DNA of 32,665 nt from Candidatus Gottesmanbacteria bacterium GW2011_GWC1_43_10 (GTDB lineage Bacteria > Patescibacteriota > Microgenomatia > UBA10105), in contig LCEX01000007.1 in the NCBI GenBank assembly GCA_000995415.1, forward strand, positions 1 through 32,665, given 5' to 3'. A program made the translations under genes and the position numbers. Positions 8,462 through 16,926 of the stretch are shown here, piece after piece (position 1 is the stretch's first letter; each line of letters begins with the position of its first letter). The notes under the pieces were generated by a model. The model saw only the letters and a program-made list of their open reading frames with translations, did no database searches and was not told the origin of the DNA.

Positions 8462-9928
8462 ATGCATATTGACCACCGTTTATATATTGATTCCGATCTG
8501 GAAAAAGGCATTGACAAAAGGCTTGAACAGGTTCTTCCGAAACTGATCGTCGTCGGCACCGGTATCACCAGTTCTCATCTGGGTGACGAACGCAATTTAC
8601 GCGAGTTTTTATTTGCGGCGGAGGTGACGCGTTTTTTGCGTGCCAAAAACTACAATGTGTTTTTTATGTTGGCCGACGACTCTTATGATGCTTTGGATTT
8701 CCGCCAATTGAGGGTCGCCGTTAATAAAAACGAAGAGCTGATAGCCAAATTTGAAAAATACTGCGGCATGCCGCTCAAATTTATCCCGGATCCATTTGCC
8801 TGCCACGATAGTTATTCGGCTCATTTCCAAAACGAAATCCTTAAACGTTTTAATGACTTTGGCATCTTCCCCAATATTATCGACTCCTACTCAGCATACG
8901 CTTCGGGGTTATATGACGCGGCTAAAGAAATAGTTTTCTCAAGACATGAAGAAATAAAAGCGTTTCTGAAACAAAAATTCCCCTCGTACACGATGAAAAA
9001 ACTCTTTTATCCGGTTTGCCCTGATTGTAAACGGATGGCCGGAGTAGAAAAGACGGAAATATCCGGAGCCAAAATCCATATCCATTGCACCACCTGTCAA
9101 AAATCATCAACCCATTTATGGAAACAAATACCGGGTAAATTTAGCTGGAAAATAGACGAAGCTATCAAATGGAATGTCTATAAAACTGATTTTGAACCTT
9201 TTTCCAAGGCCTATTTGGACCCCGATGTCGGTAGTTTCTATATAGCCAAAGCGCTATCGGAAACCTTCTTTGGCGGCAACGTTCCAGAGGTGATTGAATA
9301 TGGTCAAGTAATCATGGACAAGAGTTTTTCATATACATTATTAAATACTCTACCGCTCCCTGCCTTTCGCTCACTCTATCTGGAACGCAGAAAAGCTGAT
9401 ATTCAGATTTCACTGCAGAAAATCATCCATGTAGCCAAACAACATCTGGTTGAGAAGGAATTATCCTTTTATGACTACGTCCACGAAAGACTTCCTTATG
9501 ACCTTTTGGAACATTTAAATGGACAACTCCATGATCCTTTTTGGCAAAAGCTATTGCATCTCGGTTTAGAGTTTAACCGGCGCCTCCTCAAGCGGGAAAT
9601 GTATCCCCAACTGCCGGCACTGGAAGCGCTAAAATTACAAAACGCAGAGACTTTAGGGCAAATCAGGTCGTTAATACTCTGGACTCTTACCTGGCGCCGG
9701 CAACCTAATCATGTATATACAGATTTTTCAAACCACTACCAACAATATTTAAAAGATCATAAAATCCAGAAATCCGCGCTTTTCCCAATACTTAGAAAAC
9801 TGCTTTCCCAGGAACAGGGTGTCCCGGTTCGGCGGCTTCTTTACTTTGCTCCGCTCCATTATCTCTATGCCTGCCTTGCACTAATTGATGAAACCAAGGA
9901 AGTAATTGCACCACTTAGTGTAAAATAA
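8462..9928 (+). CDS. Class I lysyl-tRNA synthetase homolog, divergent
   Basis: CGMPLKFIPDPFACHDSYSAHF...GLYDAAKEI, PVCPDC...CTTC zinc site, WKIDEAIKWNVYKTDFEPFSK and FFGGNVPEVIEYGQVIM align with the class I LysRS pattern; HIGH and KMSKS segments are degenerate. Confidence 0.75.
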   Translation: MHIDHRLYIDSDLEKGIDKRLEQVLPKLIVVGTGITSSHLGDERNLREFLFAAEVTRFLRAKNYNVFFMLADDSYDALDFRQLRVAVNKNEELIAKFEKYCGMPLKFIPDPFACHDSYSAHFQNEILKRFNDFGIFPNIIDSYSAYASGLYDAAKEIVFSRHEEIKAFLKQKFPSYTMKKLFYPVCPDCKRMAGVEKTEISGAKIHIHCTTCQKSSTHLWKQIPGKFSWKIDEAIKWNVYKTDFEPFSKAYLDPDVGSFYIAKALSETFFGGNVPEVIEYGQVIMDKSFSYTLLNTLPLPAFRSLYLERRKADIQISLQKIIHVAKQHLVEKELSFYDYVHERLPYDLLEHLNGQLHDPFWQKLLHLGLEFNRRLLKREMYPQLPALEALKLQNAETLGQIRSLILWTLTWRRQPNHVYTDFSNHYQQYLKDHKIQKSALFPILRKLLSQEQGVPVRRLLYFAPLHYLYACLALIDETKEVIAPLSVK

Positions 9929-9973
9929 ATAGCACTGACAAAGACATATTATTATTTTGACTCTAAGGAAAAC

Positions 9974-11386
9974 ATGATTTATGCAAACAGTTTAATAGCT
10001 GGAAATATTGTCACAACCAAGCATGTTCAGACAAACTTTAGTCCAGTGGATAATATTGAATCATCGCAAGTGAGTCTTTTAACTCAGGCAGAACTATCTC
10101 AAGTCTTTATTCAAGCCAAAAAAATAAAAAATAGAGAAATCAAATCTGATTATTCTGAGCTTGATAATTTGGCTAGATATCTTAAGAATAATTATTTACA
10201 GTTCATAAATCAAATTATAAAGGACGCAGGATTTACAAAAAAAGATGCCCAAGATCTGGTAGACTGTTCAATCGAGTTTTGCGAAGACTATCATTTACAT
10301 CTAAATGAAATTATAAAAGATGAAATGACCACGTCTTTTTCTTTTAAAAAGGGTGTGAATCATAAAATTAGACTTGCATCAACTCCCTTTGGTCTGATTG
10401 CTGCCACAACCCCCCGAAACACACCTTTAATTACCGAGCTGACTGTGATTATTCATGCACTTTGGTCGGGAAATGTAGTAGTTTTAAGACCTTCTCCAGG
10501 TGTTGCGGCAACTGTCGCACTGCTTATTGACGGCTTAAAAAAAAGCTTCCGTTCTGAAACACTAGCCAGACTAAATATCGCCTTTTCAGATGCAAAAGAC
10601 TTTGTCAGTACGAGTCTAGAGTACTCGAATCTTTTACATTACGTAGGCAGTACAAAATATTTGGAAGGGACACTTGTAGCAGGCATCAAAAAAGGTGTCA
10701 AAGTTTTAGTAGATGGAGATGGTTGCAGTTTAGTTTTAGTTGATACAACAGCAAATATAGAAGAAGCGGCCAAAACTTGTTATCGAGGCTTAATTCGCTG
10801 CAACGGGGAAATTTGTATCAGTGTACGAGTGATCGTAGTCGAACAATCAGTCTATGAAGAATTCAGCGCTAAATTTTTGAGTCTGGTAAATAAAACAATC
10901 GTGTCTCCACCTAATGATAATAAGAAATCTTTAATGGGTCCACTTTTTTCTTCAGCTCAAGCGGAAAATATACTTAACGTCGCTAAAAAATATAAACTTT
11001 TATCTGGTCAATTGAATCCACTCTCATATGGACAAAATTATATTTCTCCAGTCGTAGTAGAACTAAAACCAACCGATCGGGCTTTTTTGAGAGAAAGTTT
11101 GTTTGGACCAATTGTAGGTATATCTTCCTATCAAGGAAATGGGTGGAAAAGATGGCTCGCGGAAAATCCCATAAACTTAACTGATGTTCTTTTTAGTCAA
11201 GATGAGGGATTTATTGAAGAGTTTTTAAACATCAGCAAATCTCCACGTAAAGTGGTCAATGCCGATCCCACAGTCGAATCTGTTTTCGAGCCTTGGGGAG
11301 CTTTTTTACCTTCGGGGTGGAATGATGTAAGTTATTGGTATTATAAATATCGTAATTATTATCAACTCGTTAGAGAAAGCAAGTAA
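9974..11386 (+). CDS. Aldehyde dehydrogenase-superfamily protein (atypical)
   Basis: TPFGLIAATTPRNTPLITELTVIIHALWSGNVVVLRPSP and catalytic-Cys segment RCNGEICISVRVIVVE; the usual ELGG segment reads LVDGDG. Confidence 0.8.
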   Translation: MIYANSLIAGNIVTTKHVQTNFSPVDNIESSQVSLLTQAELSQVFIQAKKIKNREIKSDYSELDNLARYLKNNYLQFINQIIKDAGFTKKDAQDLVDCSIEFCEDYHLHLNEIIKDEMTTSFSFKKGVNHKIRLASTPFGLIAATTPRNTPLITELTVIIHALWSGNVVVLRPSPGVAATVALLIDGLKKSFRSETLARLNIAFSDAKDFVSTSLEYSNLLHYVGSTKYLEGTLVAGIKKGVKVLVDGDGCSLVLVDTTANIEEAAKTCYRGLIRCNGEICISVRVIVVEQSVYEEFSAKFLSLVNKTIVSPPNDNKKSLMGPLFSSAQAENILNVAKKYKLLSGQLNPLSYGQNYISPVVVELKPTDRAFLRESLFGPIVGISSYQGNGWKRWLAENPINLTDVLFSQDEGFIEEFLNISKSPRKVVNADPTVESVFEPWGAFLPSGWNDVSYWYYKYRNYYQLVRESK

Positions 11387-11388
11387 AA

Positions 11389-12237
11389 ATGTGGTTCTTG
11401 TATGCACTTTTAGGGGCTATAATAACTGGAGTCGGACAAGTTTTGGTCAAAAAAGGACAAATTAAACTCACACCTCTCTTAGATAATTTATTAGCTGCTG
11501 TTATCGTTAATCTTATTTTGGTTCCTTTTCTTCTTCTTAAAGGCGTTGACTTGGGTGCAGGAAAAGGTGTTTTGATTTATGCTCTGATTGCTGCTACGGC
11601 GTATGCAACGTTTTACTATATTATTAGCTTTGGCAATGTTTCCTTAATGATCGGTCTCATCAATACGTTTCCTATAGTTACCATTGCTTTAACGGTTAGT
11701 TTTTTACGCGAATGGCCAAATATATATCAATGGTGCGGTATTTTTCTGGTGGTATTAGGAACCGTCTGTATAAGTAGGGAAAAGTCCACAACTAAGACAA
11801 TAAATAAAAGCAACATGTGGATTTTTTGGGGACTAGTTGGGTCTTTAGCCATAGGCACTGCCGAGTTTGTCACAAAATTAGCCACACTACTGGTAGATGG
11901 TTTTACCTTTACTTTCTTTGTCTACCTAATGTATGTTCCACCGCTATTAATTTTTATGATCTTGGACAAAAAAGGACGGAAATTCAATCAACTCAAAAAT
12001 GTATCAAGTTTGTTTAATACCCTCATCGGTATCTTCTTAATTGAAGCTGGTTTGATAGCTATTGCTTTAGCTTACCAACATGGCCTTGCTAGTTTAGTCT
12101 CACCCGTAGTTGCAACCCATTTATTGATAACGGCTGTGTTAGCCACCTATATTTTAAAAGAAAAACTTTTACGAATCCAGAAAATTGGTATTCTACTTAA
12201 TCTAATTGGGATAAGTATTATTGGCATCAGTTCTTGA
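11389..12237 (+). CDS. EamA/DMT-family transporter
   Basis: About ten hydrophobic segments in two halves, glycine-rich TM pattern; starts 3 nt after the ALDH stop. Confidence 0.8.
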   Translation: MWFLYALLGAIITGVGQVLVKKGQIKLTPLLDNLLAAVIVNLILVPFLLLKGVDLGAGKGVLIYALIAATAYATFYYIISFGNVSLMIGLINTFPIVTIALTVSFLREWPNIYQWCGIFLVVLGTVCISREKSTTKTINKSNMWIFWGLVGSLAIGTAEFVTKLATLLVDGFTFTFFVYLMYVPPLLIFMILDKKGRKFNQLKNVSSLFNTLIGIFLIEAGLIAIALAYQHGLASLVSPVVATHLLITAVLATYILKEKLLRIQKIGILLNLIGISIIGISS

Positions 12238-12273
12238 CATGTTTCAATCGCCTCGTCTACACTAGATTAATAT

Positions 12274-13074
12274 ATGCGATTTAATAAATACATCTATTTC
12301 CTTTTAGGATTCTTCGTTTCTAGTTTTATCTATTACATAGCAGGTGTTCAAGCCTCTGGACCAAAAGATCTACCCTTTTTCCTTATGTTTAGTGTCTCAA
12401 ATTGTGTATTAGCATTAATAGGCGGATTTACGGGATTATTGGTGTCTAGACATTGGGGTGGTTTCAAAAGCGCAGTAGGTAAAGCCGTGCTTTTCATGTC
12501 TCTGGGAACTACTTCATGGGGATTGGGTAATGTTGTGTGGTCATTTTATAATTTTGTACTTCATCTAGAAGTACCATACCCTTCACTTGCAGATCTTGGT
12601 TTTGCAGGAGCGGTACCTTTATGGGCGATTGGCATGTATTACCTTTCTCAAGCAACTGGCGCAAAATTTAGTTTACGTAGGTTAAGGGGACGTGTGTTAC
12701 TAATAGTTTTACCAATTATTGCGGCTATAGCAAGCTATTATTTTCTGTTTGTAATAGCCAGAAATTCTTCGTTTGAAGTAGAAGGGGGCTTGCTTAAAAT
12801 TTTTCTAGACTTTTATTACCCAATTGGAGATTGGGTTATTTTAACTTTGAGTTTCCTACTTTTTGGTCTGTCTTTTAAATATCTGGGCGGTAAATTTAAG
12901 TGGCCTGTTTTTATAACAATACTTGGATTTATAGTGATGTTTCTAGCTGATTTTTCATTCTCTTACACTACAACCGTAGGAACTTATTACAATGGAAATA
13001 TCTCTGATCTGCTTTTTGCTATTGCATTGTTTGTGATCAGTTTTGGAATAAACGGTCTTGATGCAAAAACCTAA
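12274..13074 (+). CDS. Polytopic membrane protein of unknown function
   Basis: Seven to eight predicted hydrophobic helices, no soluble domain recognised. Confidence 0.6.
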   Translation: MRFNKYIYFLLGFFVSSFIYYIAGVQASGPKDLPFFLMFSVSNCVLALIGGFTGLLVSRHWGGFKSAVGKAVLFMSLGTTSWGLGNVVWSFYNFVLHLEVPYPSLADLGFAGAVPLWAIGMYYLSQATGAKFSLRRLRGRVLLIVLPIIAAIASYYFLFVIARNSSFEVEGGLLKIFLDFYYPIGDWVILTLSFLLFGLSFKYLGGKFKWPVFITILGFIVMFLADFSFSYTTTVGTYYNGNISDLLFAIALFVISFGINGLDAKT

Positions 13075-13079
13075 AAACT

Positions 13080-13370
13080 ATGTTACAAATACCAGTTGTT
13101 CAAAATATTGTGAATATCATTATTGACCATCAAAGAGCTATCATTGGCCCACTGGCACTTGAACAAGCCAGCAGAGTTCCCGGTGTCAAAATCGCCGGCG
13201 GCGAACATGTAGAAGTTGAAGCCGGTATAAATCCGCAGTCCCTTCTCAATCAACTTGTAAAACAATATGAAACACTTTTTGGACTCGCCTCTGTCGAAGT
13301 TTGTAAAGATGCGGTGAAAGAATTAAAACCCACAGTTTCTGCAAATGATCTTCCAGAAATCCTGCGCTAA
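13080..13370 (+). CDS. Hypothetical protein (96 aa)
   Basis: Closed ORF 6 nt after the previous gene; no family recognised. Confidence 0.5.
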   Translation: MLQIPVVQNIVNIIIDHQRAIIGPLALEQASRVPGVKIAGGEHVEVEAGINPQSLLNQLVKQYETLFGLASVEVCKDAVKELKPTVSANDLPEILR

Positions 13371-13482
13371 ATTAGCGAGGTAAATTTTTATTTCGATTAA
13401 TCTGTTCAGCAAATATCTTGCCCAACATTTTAACTTCAGTTCCGAAGGATATATAATTAGTACGTTTATCAAATAACTATCT

Positions 13483-13980
13483 ATGAAAAAAGCGCTGTTT
13501 GTGATCGATACCCAAAACTATTTCATAAATGATGTCACCAAAAACCTCCCCGGTAAAATAGCCCGATATATCAAGCGTCATCGGCGAGAGTTTGCGCTCA
13601 TCGTTTTTACCAATTTTGTCAACCACCCCGCCTCAAGCGCGTATCGTTTTCTCGGCTGGAAAAAAAGCCGAACTTCCCCAGATATCGATATCGTTCCCGA
13701 ATTACAACCACTACTGAAATATGGCGTAAGCATGTCAAAGGATGTTTATTCAGCATTAAAAGTGCCGGAGATAAAAACACTACTGAAGAAAAAGAAAATA
13801 CAAGAACTGCTCTTATGTGGTCTAGATACTGATTGCTGTATATTAGCCACTGCTTATGATGCGTTTGATCAGGGGTATAGAGTAAAGTTGTTGGAGGATT
13901 TATGCATGTCATCGACGGGCGATATTTTGCATGAAGCAGCCTTGTCAATGTTTAAAAGGACCGTAGGAGCCAAAAACTAG
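13483..13980 (+). CDS. Isochorismatase-like cysteine hydrolase
   Basis: ALFVIDTQNYF (Asp), SKDVYSAL (Lys), LCGLDTDCCILATAYDAFDQGYRVKLLEDLC (Cys): D-K-C triad. Confidence 0.85.
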   Translation: MKKALFVIDTQNYFINDVTKNLPGKIARYIKRHRREFALIVFTNFVNHPASSAYRFLGWKKSRTSPDIDIVPELQPLLKYGVSMSKDVYSALKVPEIKTLLKKKKIQELLLCGLDTDCCILATAYDAFDQGYRVKLLEDLCMSSTGDILHEAALSMFKRTVGAKN

Positions 13981-14056
13981 ATTCCCGATCTGTGAGGTCA
14001 AATTTTATCGTGATATGATGAAAGCATTGCTATTTGATTTGATAGAAAATGCTGCT

Positions 14057-16294
14057 TTAGTTGCTAATGCTAAATTTAGGATAAAAACCGCTATTCCTTA
14101 GTTTTTTTTGAAAAAGAAACGGAAACACGTCTATATTAAGAGTGTGTATAGTATAACCGCCAACTGCCATCCCCTTCCTTGCCAAACGAAAATTTTCCTG
14201 AGCCAATCGGGAATCTCCTTGTAAATAATATATCAGACCTAAAGCCAAATAATTCCAAAACATATCTCCGATCCGATATCCCAAATGTTTACGAAGTAAT
14301 AAGCTTTTATTGAGATAGTTTATAGCACGACTAAACTGACGTTCATGGAGGAAAATACAACCGATTCTGGATAAAATAGTCTCTTTCTGAGGCAAGTCAT
14401 CAATCGTGTTTACGATGCGGAGCGCCCGCCGTAAATAAGATTTGGCCAGTTTTCTTTTACCCAACATCCAATAGGTCTCACCGATATAAGTAAAAATGTC
14501 GCCCTGTTTTTCTTGATTACCTTGTTTAGTAAAATACGTGAGAGCCTGTTGGAAAAATCGCAGTGCCTTTTTGGAGTGGCGCTGGCTTTGGTAAATTTTT
14601 CCCAACCGAATCCAGGCCAGCGCAATTAAATACGCATCTTTTAATCCTTTTGCCAGTTCCAAACCAACTTGTGCATACTTCTGGGCTTTATTTATATCAC
14701 CTTGCCAATAATGCAACCAACAGAGTTCCCTTAGTAAACAAGTGGCTTCGGCGGAAGCATTATTAACCTTTTGAGAAGCGCGAACCACTAATCGACTGTA
14801 TCTTTCTACTGCCGACCACCGACCGGTATCCCACAAAAATACGCCTAAATATTCCCAGATGTTGATCATTTGCTGCCATAACTTAAGCTCAAAACAAATT
14901 TTCACTATTCCAGTAATATTTTTCAGTTCTTCCTCAACTTTAGGATAAAAATGTCGATTTGCCCTTCCTCCATCTGCCAAAAACTTATGATAATACAAAG
15001 CAAGTAAGTGGTAAGTAGAAGTATTTAGTTTTTTCTGCACAAAGATTTTAACCAATGAATGCAGTCTGTATCTTTTATTCACCGATCGTTCTACCAATGA
15101 CATTTTGTGAAGGACCTGAAGAGTTTGATTTGTTTCTTCCAAACTTAGTTTGTTGATAAAAGCCACTGCTTCAGAGCTAAAATCTACACCTCCAAAGGCA
15201 CCCAGGGAAATAAATACTTGCTTTAGTCTTGTATCCGAACTGTTGAAAGCCAAATCCAAAGATAGCTCCAGATTTTTATTATCATATTGAAACTCTTTCA
15301 AACTCACTTTTTGCTTTCTGATGCGCTCTAGAAATTCATATAATTTCTGAGGGTGGAGGGCTATGCGTCCAAAGAAAATTGTCAGGGCTAGCGGTGAATA
15401 ATAAAGTTGTTTACAAATGATTTGAATCTGCATCTTATTGCTTAAAACATAAGGTTTTCCCAACAATTGATATGCTAGTTGCAACGCTTCTGGTTGTGTA
15501 AAACTGGTTAACTCCAATTTTTGGAATTGGCGGATTTCGGAAGGCAAACTTTTTGAGGTAATTAATAAAGAATATTTTGGATCTTTGGCTGGCAAAAGGA
15601 AACGCAAAGAATCAAAATTGTCAACACTGTCTAAGATAAGAAGTGTGTCACGTTGATCAAGAATAGACCTGACGGTTTTGGCTTTGACTGCTGTATCCCG
15701 AATACTCGATACGTCTTCGCCGTATGTTTGGGCAATATGCGTCAGGATATCATCTATTTTTAGAATATCGAAGCGGTACCACAATATCCCGTCTTTAAAC
15801 CTATTTCTTAAAATATGTCCAATGCGGATAGCTAAAGTGGTTTTCCCGACACCGGCCATGCCATGTATCACTACCGGAGTTTTTTTGAATATTGCCCAAA
15901 CAGCATCTTTTAATGACTTTTCTCTGCCGACAAAATGAGCAGGTTCTTGAGGTACTGTAAACGGCACACTAGACAGTAATTTAGGCGAGAGTTGCAGGGA
16001 TTCGTCTTCTGAAAGATCACGTTGGCTGGCAGCAGCTAGAAATTGGTTTGCTTCAAGTAATGTGGTTACTCCACTTTTTTGAACAAATACTTTCAGTATT
16101 GCAAAAAGTACGTCTCGGTTATGGGGAATCCTCTTTCCCTTTTGCCAGTGGGAAAAAATACTATCTTCATAGACCTTGCCTTCCTCGGCTAAAGCAGATC
16201 CGAAGTCAGAAAGTGTCGCCAATTCGCTCTTTAAACGGTATTTGCGAAACAGATCTGCAAACCGCGGCATTTGGGATGGTATCACGAACTTCAC
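14057..16294 (-). CDS. HTH-NB-ARC/STAND ATPase with C-terminal TPR repeats
   Basis: XRE-like N-terminus (SHWQKGKRIPHNRDVLFAILKVF), Walker A GMAGVGKTTLAIRIG, Walker B LLILDSVDN, then several TPR-type repeats (ALAWIRLGKIYQSQ..., KQGDIFTYIGETYWMLGKRKLAKSYLRRAL). Confidence 0.88.
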   Translation of the reverse strand: MKFVIPSQMPRFADLFRKYRLKSELATLSDFGSALAEEGKVYEDSIFSHWQKGKRIPHNRDVLFAILKVFVQKSGVTTLLEANQFLAAASQRDLSEDESLQLSPKLLSSVPFTVPQEPAHFVGREKSLKDAVWAIFKKTPVVIHGMAGVGKTTLAIRIGHILRNRFKDGILWYRFDILKIDDILTHIAQTYGEDVSSIRDTAVKAKTVRSILDQRDTLLILDSVDNFDSLRFLLPAKDPKYSLLITSKSLPSEIRQFQKLELTSFTQPEALQLAYQLLGKPYVLSNKMQIQIICKQLYYSPLALTIFFGRIALHPQKLYEFLERIRKQKVSLKEFQYDNKNLELSLDLAFNSSDTRLKQVFISLGAFGGVDFSSEAVAFINKLSLEETNQTLQVLHKMSLVERSVNKRYRLHSLVKIFVQKKLNTSTYHLLALYYHKFLADGGRANRHFYPKVEEELKNITGIVKICFELKLWQQMINIWEYLGVFLWDTGRWSAVERYSRLVVRASQKVNNASAEATCLLRELCWLHYWQGDINKAQKYAQVGLELAKGLKDAYLIALAWIRLGKIYQSQRHSKKALRFFQQALTYFTKQGNQEKQGDIFTYIGETYWMLGKRKLAKSYLRRALRIVNTIDDLPQKETILSRIGCIFLHERQFSRAINYLNKSLLLRKHLGYRIGDMFWNYLALGLIYYLQGDSRLAQENFRLARKGMAVGGYTIHTLNIDVFPFLFQKKLRNSGFYPKFSISN

Positions 16295-16490
16295 CTCCTG
16301 ATAAGGCGTATTTTAAGATCTACTATGGGTTTTGTCAAAAAAACTGACAACTGTGTCATTTACACTTCCACACGTACATCATACGCTTCAAGTCAGAATA
16401 TCCGTGAACAGAATTCACATTTTTATGTCAAATATTTGACATATCAGTTTGAATCGACTGTATTCAAACAAAATGTGCCGCTAAGATTTG

Positions 16491-16858
16491 CTATGCACCA
16501 TTTGATGCAAATTTCTGTGGGAATTTTACTTAAAAACAGACGTCCGTCTCTTCTGACATTGTTTTCTCGTCCAAATACCCCTTGTGTTTACTTGACTGAA
16601 ACACTCCAGTCCGGAGAAACTTTTAATCAATGCATCACCCGCGTCACCCGCCAGCTCGGGTTGACTTTAAGAAAAATCCAATTATTAAACAGTAACTATT
16701 TGGACGTAAAACCGCCAGCTTCACCGAACCAATCTAAAACTAGGGCAGTCTACGACCGGATCATGTACATCAATTTTGTTGCTGAAGTCAAGGAAACGCT
16801 CGATAACCCTACCATCAAAACCCAAGGTTACTTCGGACAAAGAAACCTAAGACTATGA
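16491..16858 (+). CDS. Small protein, possibly degenerate NUDIX-like
   Basis: MHHLMQISVGILLKNR...GETFNQCITRVTRQLGLTLRKIQLL resembles a NUDIX layout without the full REUXEE box. The provided ORF starts at 16271; the start here is a guess. Confidence 0.35.
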
Positions 16859-16926
16859 ATCTACTTGAATTTTCACCATAACTGGATTATGATATAAATA
16901 TACTAAAATCTCATCTGGTAATACTT

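Noticed and set aside
13619-13948. 109 aa ORF antisense to the isochorismatase-like gene
   Set aside because: Antisense to a CDS with a full catalytic triad; no independent support.
16271-16490. N-terminal extension of the 195 aa ORF
   Set aside because: Overlaps the start of the divergent STAND gene and contains palindromes more consistent with a regulatory region.
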